The notes under the pieces: generated by a model
Told to the model about the DNA's origin: nothing
What the model saw: only the letters and a program-made list of their open reading frames with translations
The model's database searches: none
Made by a program: the position numbers and the translations under genes
Shown: in pieces, positions 1-5,041 of the stretch
Layout: every line of letters starts with the position of its first letter
Position numbering within the stretch: position 1 is the first letter of the stretch
Assembly (NCBI GenBank): GCA_031260385.1
Contig: JAIRKB010000142.1
Location: forward strand, 1 to 7,599
Reading direction: 5' to 3'
From: Propionibacteriaceae bacterium
GTDB lineage: Bacteria; Actinomycetota; Actinomycetes; Propionibacteriales; Propionibacteriaceae
DNA: 7,599 bases

Positions 1-271
1 TTGGAAGTCAGTCTAGTCGCAACCCGGTAATTTGAGTTGCGGTGTCAACGCGTACGAGCGATCCACAGCCCAGCGCCCAGCGAGCCCAAAATGAAAGCTT
101 GGGATGACTGGGGCGTTCGGGGGAGGGAGCCGATGAGGTCATGATGGTCCTCCGTTCATTATGTTCGGTCGTAACTAGGCTAACGCTCGTACGCTGTCAG
201 GGCCAGGGTTACGCCTAAATCGGAAAGCGCATAGACTTGGATGACTGGATTTTGATCGTTGGAGGGGCCCC
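1..271. other. Non-coding stretch upstream of the small Cys/Trp gene
   Basis: No convincing gene is visible here. Stops close all three plus frames within the first 35 bases and all three minus frames within the first 47, so no gene runs in from the left edge. Two weak structures are present. The 10-mer GGATGACTGG occurs at 102-111 and again at 239-248. An 11 bp inverted pair, GCGTACGAGCG at 50-60 and its complement at 184-194, could form a long-range dyad. The promoter of the gene at 272 should lie here, but no clear -35/-10 pair stands out. Confidence 0.5.
261..267 (+). promoter_or_regulatory. Ribosome binding site deciding the start of the 59-aa gene
   Basis: GGAGGGG lies 4-6 bases before the ATG at 272. 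The spacer forms a perfect GGGGCCCC palindrome (264-271) touching the start codon. The strong site supports this short frame as a real gene. Confidence 0.7.
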
Positions 272-451
272 ATGGAAGAACACCGTTGCGCTAATTGTCC
301 GATCCGAGCAAAGTACGACGAGGCGCCGAAGTCGCTGACCGGCCGATTTTGGCGCTGGCACATCCGCTTCTGCCCGGGTTGGAAAAAATACGTCGCCTCA
401 CTTGGCGAAGACGAGTTGGCACCACTAAAAGAGAAGTACAACCTGCCCTGA
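272..451 (+). CDS. Small conserved Cys/Trp-rich protein (59 aa), function unknown
   Basis: This short gene starts with ATG at 272, preceded by a strong Shine-Dalgarno GGAGGGG (261-267), and ends with TGA at 449-451. The 59-residue product starts MEEHRCANCPIRAKYD. It has a CxxC pair (Cys6, Cys9), a third Cys at 34 followed by PGWKKY, three Trp (27, 29, 37) and a His at 30. The pattern CxxCPxRxKYD, then PKSL-GR-W-RWH, then CPGWKxY, then a KEKYNL tail matches what I recall of a small uncharacterised protein in anaerobic bacteria and archaea. This is memory, not a search. There is no signal peptide or membrane segment. The Cys/His set (Cys6, Cys9, His30, Cys34) could bind zinc or a metal centre, which is inference. 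A longer frame at 295-492 overlaps it but lacks a ribosome site and reads into the repeats beyond 451. Its promoter is not evident. The gene converges on the GNAT gene. Confidence 0.8.
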   Translation: MEEHRCANCPIRAKYDEAPKSLTGRFWRWHIRFCPGWKKYVASLGEDELAPLKEKYNLP

Positions 452-512
452 ACAAGGGGGCGGCCCTAAACAAAGGGGGACGGTCCTACTAAACAAGGGG
501 GACGGTCCTACT
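451..512. repeat. Three tandem degenerate REP-like repeats with an interrupted dyad
   Basis: Three consecutive units follow the stop codon of the 59-aa gene: 451-467, 469-490 and 491-512. Units 2 and 3 share AACAAGGGGGACGGTCCTACT, with one extra A in unit 2. Unit 1 is shorter, AACAAGGGGGCGGCCCT. Each unit has a 9-base interrupted palindrome, GGAC-G-GTCC in units 2 and 3 and GGGC-G-GCCC in unit 1, so the arms changed together and stayed complementary. The array sits exactly in the gap between two convergent genes. GGGGACGGT-type tandem repeats are, as I recall, common intergenic REP-like elements in many bacteria, in some cases linked to Y1/REP-associated transposases. No such transposase is in this window. 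Confidence 0.75.
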
Positions 513-523
513 GTCTGCCCTAG

Positions 524-1078
524 TCAGAACGGCGTTTCTTGACTGGCGTCGATCGCCCACTCTTCGGCGAGCAGGGCGTAGACCGCGCCATCAATCCACT
601 CCTGGTCGATCCGCGCCCAGAAGGCCTTGACGTGGAGGGCCTCGCGCCGCATCCCGTTTCGCTCCATGATTCTGTACGACCCGTAGTTGACCGCCGCGCA
701 AGGGGCAATGAGGCGGCGCAAACCGAGATCAACAAAGCTGTAGCGGATCAGTTCCCGGCAAAGCTCGCTGCCATAGCCCTGCTTCCAGAAATCCTGATGC
801 AAGATCCAGCCGAGTTCACCAGTGTCACCGGCGGCGTCCGGGTAAACCCCACAACTACCGATCACCTGGTCAAGATCCTTGATGACAACCGCAAAATCGT
901 AGCCGGGCTTAACCCCCGTCTCCAAGAACTCCCGAGTTTGCTCTTCAGTGTTCGGCCCCCACGCCATATATCTGGTGTTGACCGGATTGCCAGCCCAGGA
1001 ATGTACGGCCCCAAAATCACCAATCGTAAGCGGTCGCAACACCAATCGCCCCGTGCTCAAAATCTCCCGATCCCCCAT
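524..1078 (-). CDS. GNAT family N-acetyltransferase, RimJ/RimL type
   Basis: Predicted 184-residue cytoplasmic acetyltransferase that would move an acetyl group from acetyl-CoA to an amine, either a protein N-terminus or a small molecule; the acceptor cannot be told. It has the RimJ/RimL (Acetyltransf_3) layout: the opening STGRLVLRPLTIGDFGAVHSW, a central strand GELGWILHQDFWKQGYGSE (residues 87-105) with the acetyl-CoA pyrophosphate loop Q-G-Y-G (100-103), then a helix and LGLRRLIAPCAAVNYGSYRI, and an ERNGMRREA turn typical of the family. The end YALLAEEW (167-174) is also typical. Length fits the family. I chose ATG at 1078 because GGAGG (1084-1088) lies 5 bases upstream. In-frame ATGs at 1090 and 1138 lack a site, and the latter lies in a repeat. 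The gene is monocistronic, divergent from the AbiEi-like gene and convergent with the 59-aa gene. Confidence 0.9.
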   Translation of the reverse strand: MGDREILSTGRLVLRPLTIGDFGAVHSWAGNPVNTRYMAWGPNTEEQTREFLETGVKPGYDFAVVIKDLDQVIGSCGVYPDAAGDTGELGWILHQDFWKQGYGSELCRELIRYSFVDLGLRRLIAPCAAVNYGSYRIMERNGMRREALHVKAFWARIDQEWIDGAVYALLAEEWAIDASQETPF

Positions 1079-1083
1079 CCGTA

Positions 1084-1088
1084 CCTCC
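1084..1088 (-). promoter_or_regulatory. Ribosome binding site fixing the GNAT start
   Basis: On the minus strand GGAGG is followed by TACGG and then the ATG at 1078. No comparable site precedes the upstream in-frame ATGs at 1090 or 1138, so the shorter 184-residue product is preferred. Confidence 0.7.
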
Positions 1089-1094
1089 ATCCAA

Positions 1095-1112
1095 ACAATC
1101 ACCGATTGTATA
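1095..1112 (-). promoter_or_regulatory. Putative GNAT promoter -10 region with overlapping inverted repeat
   Basis: The minus strand reads TATACAAT (1112 down to 1105), with a good -10 hexamer TACAAT at 1105-1110. A start point near 1098 would give a leader of about 20 bases containing the GGAGG site. The perfect inverted repeat ACAATC-ACC-GATTGT (1095-1109) overlaps the -10 and could be an operator or a short leader hairpin. The -35 would fall within the 50 bp palindromic repeat and shows no good match to TTGACA. Promoter and operator roles are inferred from sequence only. Confidence 0.4.
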
Positions 1113-1162
1113 CCGCATCGCGCAAAGTTAGGCCGCATGATCCGGCTTAACTCTGCGCGATC
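1113..1162. repeat. 50 bp palindromic direct repeat, left copy
   Basis: This block is identical over all 50 bases to 2140-2189, in the same orientation, and the identity stops sharply on both sides (1112 A against 2139 C; 1163 C against 2190 A). Internally it is an inverted repeat: 1117-1135 pairs with 1143-1161 to give a 19 bp stem with one mismatch (1125/1153) and one wobble (1131/1147), capped by the 7-base loop CATGATC. It lies between two divergent genes, upstream of both the GNAT gene and the AbiEi-like gene, so a terminator role here makes little sense. Operator, mobile-element end or REP-like sequence are the alternatives. Confidence 0.9.
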
Positions 1163-1208
1163 CGAGAAATTACCAGGTTGTTTAGCATTTTAGGGTCCCA
1201 AACTCGCA

Positions 1209-1217
1209 TGGTATAGG
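1209..1217 (+). promoter_or_regulatory. Possible extended -10 promoter of the AbiEi-like gene
   Basis: TG-G-TATAGG at 1209-1217 resembles an extended -10 element. Transcription would begin about 7 bases later, at or next to the ATG at 1225, giving a leaderless message, which is common in Actinobacteria. The -35 position (about 1189-1194, TTTAGG) is weak. Alternatively AGGTG (1215-1219) acts as a Shine-Dalgarno for ATG 1225. Both cannot be true for one transcript. Confidence 0.25.
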
Positions 1218-1224
1218 TGTGAAG

Positions 1225-2136
1225 ATGGATTCTTTGACAGTGGAGATGGGCGAACTGGCTGCTCAACTTCAAGCTGGGGTTATCACGGCCTGGCAGGCTG
1301 ACAAATACGGTATCAGCAGACACGTACGTCGCCGACTAGCGGATGAAGGGCGGTGGCATCGCGTTTATCGCGGGATATACACCGTTACGCCAAGTAGTTG
1401 GCTTCAGCGAGCCTGGGTGGGAGTGATGATCGGTGGATCGCGCTCCAGCTTGGGAGCAGAAGCAGCCTTGAGCCAACTCGGCCTAGCCAAAGAACCACGA
1501 GTAATTACCGTATATGTAGGGAAACAAACCTCGATCCCGAACCTTCCTGGTTTTTCATTCGTCCGTAGCGATCGGGCTGGCACCGGAAACCCACCGCACA
1601 GCACGGTTGCTGAGGCGATTATCGATGTTGGGGAACGCTGGGAAGCTGACAGTCTTGTCGCGGTGATCGGAACCGCTGTCACAGGTGGGTACGTCAGTCC
1701 AACTAAACTTCGCCAGGAGTTGAGCAAGCGCAGTCGCCACCGCCAACGCCGTCTCGTCTTGGAGTTGATTAGTCAGGTTGAAACAGGTACGACCTCCGCA
1801 TTGGAATACCGCTACCGCCGTAATGTTGAGAAATCCCACCGCCTTCTACCCCCGAATCGACAGGATCGCCCGACTGGCCAACACAAAGTTGACAACTGGT
1901 ACGACCGCTATCGTCTGATTGTGGAACTCGATGGGCGCGCCTACCATCTTGGGCTCGCAGCTAGCATGGACATGAACCGTGACAACCTCCACCGCTTAAA
2001 CGACATTACCACGCTGCGGTACAACTGGACTCATGTCGTACGTACCCCATGCCAAGTGGCCCACCAAGTCGCCACTGCCCTCACCCGCGCCGGTTGGCAA
2101 GGCCAAATCACGCCATGCCCCCACTGCCCCGGGTAA
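1225..2136 (+). CDS. Orphan AbiEi-like HTH protein with C-terminal DUF559/Vsr-like nuclease domain
   Basis: This 303-residue protein resembles the solo actinobacterial proteins annotated as type IV toxin-antitoxin AbiEi family antitoxin-domain proteins. Counting from ATG 1225, residues 10-55 form a likely winged-helix region: GVITAWQADKYGISRHVRRRL, then GRWHRVYRGIYTV, a typical AbiEi N-terminal pattern. Residues 60-180 are the linking domain. Residues 190-290 look like the Vsr/DUF559 fold of the PD-(D/E)xK superfamily: Glu194 in SALEYRYR, Asp223 in KVDNWYDRYRLIVELDGRAYH, Glu234 and Asp236 in VELDG, His241, then an RDN motif (252-254) and a final RYNW strand. The tail PCPHCPG is also common in these proteins. 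GTG at 1219 is an alternative start; ATG 1225 has AGGTG 5 bases upstream. No AbiEii nucleotidyltransferase toxin lies beside it, so toxin-antitoxin action is unproven. Two identical 50 bp palindromes bracket the gene. Role in DNA binding, defence or repair is inference. Confidence 0.85.
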   Translation: MDSLTVEMGELAAQLQAGVITAWQADKYGISRHVRRRLADEGRWHRVYRGIYTVTPSSWLQRAWVGVMIGGSRSSLGAEAALSQLGLAKEPRVITVYVGKQTSIPNLPGFSFVRSDRAGTGNPPHSTVAEAIIDVGERWEADSLVAVIGTAVTGGYVSPTKLRQELSKRSRHRQRRLVLELISQVETGTTSALEYRYRRNVEKSHRLLPPNRQDRPTGQHKVDNWYDRYRLIVELDGRAYHLGLAASMDMNRDNLHRLNDITTLRYNWTHVVRTPCQVAHQVATALTRAGWQGQITPCPHCPG

Positions 2137-2139
2137 AAC

Positions 2140-2189
2140 CCGCATCGCGCAAAGTTAGGCCGCATGATCCGGCTTAACTCTGCGCGATC
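2140..2189. repeat. 50 bp palindromic direct repeat, right copy (possible bidirectional terminator)
   Basis: Second, identical copy of the repeat at 1113-1162, offset by 1027 bp. The stem is 2144-2162 with 2170-2188. It fits exactly between two convergent genes: three bases separate it from the TAA at 2134-2136 on the plus strand and three from the stop at 2193-2195 on the minus strand. A 19 bp stem in this position could end transcription from both sides, although no run of T follows it on either strand, so it is not a textbook intrinsic terminator. Each strand would form the stem with one mismatch and one G-U pair. Confidence 0.9.
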
Positions 2190-2192
2190 AGG

Positions 2193-3605
2193 TTAGTCAG
2201 GCTCCGGGGGGATTGGGTTGGGGGCGCGTTTTAGGCGGGCGCCGGCGGCGCCGACGGCGCCGGTGGCGAAGCCCTTGGTGGCGGCGCCGACTTTGGACAG
2301 GCCAGAACTAATCGCGGCGGCCGTGCCGGTCGCGGCGTCTTTGATGGCCGAGCCTGCCCCTTCGGCGGCCGAAACGACGCGCGATTTGTCGGGGATACCG
2401 TCACCGTCGGTGTCGACCGGGCGGAAGATGTCAGCGGCTTGATCGACGATCTCGACGCCAGCCCGACGGACGACGCCGAGACCTTCGGCGCCGACGGTGA
2501 TCATCTTGTCGCGGACTTCGGTCGCCGCCTGACTCCAACGTTTCGCTTCCAAGGTGAGATGATCGGACTCGAGGCCGAGGCGTCCCCGGAAGTCCAAAAC
2601 CACTGTCGCGACTAGATTGCTTGATCGTACGGCAGCGGGCGCATCCCTCGGATTAAGCAAGACCTTGGTATTGGCTCTTTGCGCAGTCTGGTTCATCTGC
2701 TCCAACAGGCGAGCCGTGCTGCGAGCAATCACCTCCAGACGATTCTGGCGCGCGACGATCAACCCTAGTCGGTGCTGGTCGAGGTCTAGCGGCGAGGCAT
2801 CAAGCACCCGGTCGAGTTCCAACACGGATATCCCGTCCTGGAGTCGGACACAGCGGGCAAGAACGGCGAGCCACTCCCGAATGATCGGGTCGGCTTCCCG
2901 CGCCGCCTCCGCGAACCCACCAAGATCAGCTTTCTTCGCCAGTTTCTCGGCAATGGCGTCGAGTTGAAGTAGGACGTACGCCTGGGTGCTAGCGATCTTC
3001 AACGAGGTAGCCTGGACTTTTGACCAGGTAACCTCGGAGACTCGCCCCACTTGATCGCGAATCGTGAGGGCCTCTTCGATGATCAGGTCGACGCCGATCA
3101 TCCCCGCCAACACCGCATCCTTCTGGGAACGCAGAATGTCGTCAACCTTTTCGCTAATCTCGGCCAAGTACTCGACGATCTCTTCCATCTGTTGCTGCAT
3201 AGCGCGCTGCTGCATCATGGTGGACAAGGCCGCCAAAGCCAGTGGCCCACTCAGGAGGGCGGTCGGGCTCCCCGCGATCTGCAACCATTGCTTGACTTCA
3301 CCAGGCTTGCCGATCATGGCGTGACTGACTCCAGGGGTCTTGGTTGGCATAAGCCCAAACTGCTTAACCGCTTTGGCAGACTCGGCGGTTAACTTCACCC
3401 AGCGGCCAGAGTTCTCCGCCACTTGGGAACCGATTTTGGCTACGGCGCCACCTGTGCTCAGAATCGACTTCACCCGAGTCAGCTCTAGAGCCTTAGCGGG
3501 GACTTGATCTAGCCCCTGCTCACGAATGAAACGGTCCACCGCCGTCGATGGTCCGATGACTGCCAAGCCGTCGCCATCACTGAGAAGCTGGAGTTCGGAG
3601 TCCAT
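2193..3605 (-). CDS. Conserved helical protein of unknown function (470 aa) with a DxDxDG calcium-loop motif
   Basis: I recognise the general type as an uncharacterised protein of Actinomycetota but know no function. It starts at ATG 3605 with AAAGG about 8 bases upstream. Residues 1-30 (MDSELQLLSDGDGLAVIGPS, then TAVDRFIRE) look like a small alpha/beta start. A hydrophobic stretch at 115-131 (TALLSGPLALAALSTMM) is followed by a probable coiled coil at 132-165 (QQRAMQQQMEEIVEYLAEI, SEKVDDILRSQKD). Residues 166-390 are predicted mostly helical, with conserved-looking segments GRVSEVTWSKVQAT (187-200), EWLAVLARC (244-252) and RSTARLLEQM (295-304). Residues 398-406, DTDGDGIPD, fit an EF-hand or thrombospondin-3 type calcium loop. 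The tail is Ala/Gly rich and ends NPIPPEPD. No signal peptide is seen. It lies 35 bp after the aldehyde dehydrogenase on the same strand, so it may be co-transcribed. A membrane-active or structural role is possible but unproven. Confidence 0.8.
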   Translation of the reverse strand: MDSELQLLSDGDGLAVIGPSTAVDRFIREQGLDQVPAKALELTRVKSILSTGGAVAKIGSQVAENSGRWVKLTAESAKAVKQFGLMPTKTPGVSHAMIGKPGEVKQWLQIAGSPTALLSGPLALAALSTMMQQRAMQQQMEEIVEYLAEISEKVDDILRSQKDAVLAGMIGVDLIIEEALTIRDQVGRVSEVTWSKVQATSLKIASTQAYVLLQLDAIAEKLAKKADLGGFAEAAREADPIIREWLAVLARCVRLQDGISVLELDRVLDASPLDLDQHRLGLIVARQNRLEVIARSTARLLEQMNQTAQRANTKVLLNPRDAPAAVRSSNLVATVVLDFRGRLGLESDHLTLEAKRWSQAATEVRDKMITVGAEGLGVVRRAGVEIVDQAADIFRPVDTDGDGIPDKSRVVSAAEGAGSAIKDAATGTAAAISSGLSKVGAATKGFATGAVGAAGARLKRAPNPIPPEPD

Positions 3606-3640
3606 TACTCAACCTTTCTGCCGAAGCCAACCCGGGATGA

Positions 3641-5008
3641 CTATAGCTTTTTCAGTAAGGTCAGGGCGGTTTTGGTGTACGGGGGGTAGCGCAGGGGGAT
3701 GTCGATTAGGGTGGATTTGTCGAGGACGCTGCGGTAGTGGGTGAAGGCGTCGAAGCCGGCTTTGCCGTGGTAGCTGCCCATGCCGGAGTCGCCGACGCCG
3801 CCGAAGGGGAGGCGGGGGACGGACAGGTGAACGACGGTGTCGTTGATACAGCCGCCACCGAAGGACAAGCGCTTGAGGAAATAGCGCTCGGCGGCCGCGC
3901 TAGAGGTGAAGAGGTAGGTGGCCAAAGGCTTGGGGCGCGCCCCAATCAGTTGAACCGCCTCTGCTGGCTCGGTGTAGGTCAACACGGGCAACAGGGGACC
4001 AAAGATCTCCTCGCCCATCACCGCCGAATCCCAAGAGACCGCATCGAGCACGGTCGGTTCGATCTGCAGGGTCTCGGGGTTGGAACCACCACCCACGACG
4101 ATCCTCTCCCCCGCCAGCAACCCGAGTAGACGCTGAAAATGCTTGTCATTGACGATTCTTGGATAATCGGGATTGGCACATGGCTGATCAGTGAACATCG
4201 CCTGAATAGCGAGGCCTAGCTCCTCAACCAGTTTGGATTTGACCGACTGATGCACCAGAAGATAGTCCGGTGCCACGCAGGTCTGACCGGCATTCATGAA
4301 CTTCCCCCAGGCAATCCGGCGCGCCGCCAGTTTCAGATTGGCAGTTTCGTCAACGATACAAGGGCTCTTGCCACCCAACTCCAGGATCACCGGCGTCAGA
4401 TGCCGAGAGGCCGCCTCCATGACCACCCGCCCAACGGCCGTACTCCCCGTAAACAAGATAATGTCATAACGCTCGTTGAGCAGAGCGGCATTCTCCTGCC
4501 GACCGCCCTCCACCACCGTCACATGACCGGGATCAAAGACATCCGCGCACATCCGGGCGATCAGGGAGGAGGTCGCCGGGGAGTAGGCCGACGGCTTTAC
4601 GACAGCGCAGTTCCCAGCCGCCAGGGCGGCGATCATGGGGATGACCGTCAGCATGAAGGGATAGTTCCAGGGGGTCAAGATCAGGGCCACACCATAAGGT
4701 TGCGGATAACGGCGCCCCCCAGAGGGGAAGTTCTTTAGATTAGAGGCCACCCGCTTCGGCCGCGACCAGCGCCGAACCCGCCGACACGCGAACTTCAGTT
4801 CGTCGAGGACCGCGCCAACCTCAGTGGCATAGGCTTCGAAAGGCGGCTTGTTGAGATCGGTTTTCAGCGCCGCCATGATCTCGTCGTCGTGGCTGCGGAT
4901 CCAACCCAACAGGGCTTGCAAAGACGCCTGCCGATACGAGACATCCTTGGTCAAGCCGGTAGCAAAAAAGGCCCGCTGTCTTTCGGTGATCGCCGAAAAG
5001 TCAACCAT
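3641..5008 (-). CDS. NAD(P)-dependent aldehyde dehydrogenase (class 3-like, non-acylating)
   Basis: Predicted to oxidise an aldehyde to a carboxylic acid with NAD or NADP, in the cytoplasm. The 455-residue protein is the usual length of class 3/YwdH-type enzymes. All key residues are visible: Asn115 in LTPWNYPF (oxyanion hole), Lys138 in VVKPSAYSP (cofactor), the GSTAVG loop (188-193), Glu210 in LELGGKSP (general base), the catalytic Cys244 in NAGQTCVAPD, and EEIFGPLLPV (333-342). The end SVPRLPFGGVGDSGMGSYHG followed by a RYPPY tail (440-444) is typical of class 3 forms. The Cys and Glu pair indicates hydrolysis to free acid, not acyl-CoA formation. I chose ATG 5008 because GGGAG (5013-5017) lies 4 bases before it; an in-frame GTG at 5011 is too close to that site. 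It follows the alcohol dehydrogenase by 33 bp, so the pair is likely one transcript. The actual substrate cannot be read from sequence. Confidence 0.95.
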   Translation of the reverse strand: MVDFSAITERQRAFFATGLTKDVSYRQASLQALLGWIRSHDDEIMAALKTDLNKPPFEAYATEVGAVLDELKFACRRVRRWSRPKRVASNLKNFPSGGRRYPQPYGVALILTPWNYPFMLTVIPMIAALAAGNCAVVKPSAYSPATSSLIARMCADVFDPGHVTVVEGGRQENAALLNERYDIILFTGSTAVGRVVMEAASRHLTPVILELGGKSPCIVDETANLKLAARRIAWGKFMNAGQTCVAPDYLLVHQSVKSKLVEELGLAIQAMFTDQPCANPDYPRIVNDKHFQRLLGLLAGERIVVGGGSNPETLQIEPTVLDAVSWDSAVMGEEIFGPLLPVLTYTEPAEAVQLIGARPKPLATYLFTSSAAAERYFLKRLSFGGGCINDTVVHLSVPRLPFGGVGDSGMGSYHGKAGFDAFTHYRSVLDKSTLIDIPLRYPPYTKTALTLLKKL

Positions 5009-5041
5009 CACACTCCCTTTCTCTTTCGTACGCTGCCAAAG

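Noticed and set aside
295..492. Open plus-strand frame overlapping the 59-aa gene.
   Set aside because: It has no ribosome binding site, runs into the tandem repeats, and has none of the family-like Cys/Trp pattern of the frame starting at 272.
451..512. CRISPR-like array.
   Set aside because: The units are adjacent, with no spacers of uniform length, only three copies exist, and no cas gene is nearby.
1079..1138. Longer GNAT start at 1138 giving 204 residues.
   Set aside because: The first residues come from the palindromic repeat, there is no ribosome site, and the GNAT fold begins just after the ATG at 1078, which has GGAGG upstream.
539..1150. Long plus-strand frame opposite the GNAT gene.
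   Set aside because: It mirrors a well-supported acetyltransferase, has no recognisable domain, and is the kind of antisense frame common in GC-rich DNA.
1127..1151. Integron attC-like boxes: GTTAGGC and GCTTAAC within the 50 bp palindrome fit GTTRRRY and RYYYAAC.
   Set aside because: The boxes are in the wrong order (GTTRRRY first on both strands), which resembles only the inner part of an attC. No outer R boxes flank either copy, and no integrase or further cassettes are visible.
3737..4738. Plus-strand frames opposite the aldehyde dehydrogenase (3737-4129 and 4250-4738).
   Set aside because: They lie wholly within a complete dehydrogenase gene with every catalytic residue in place, and their translations show no domain.
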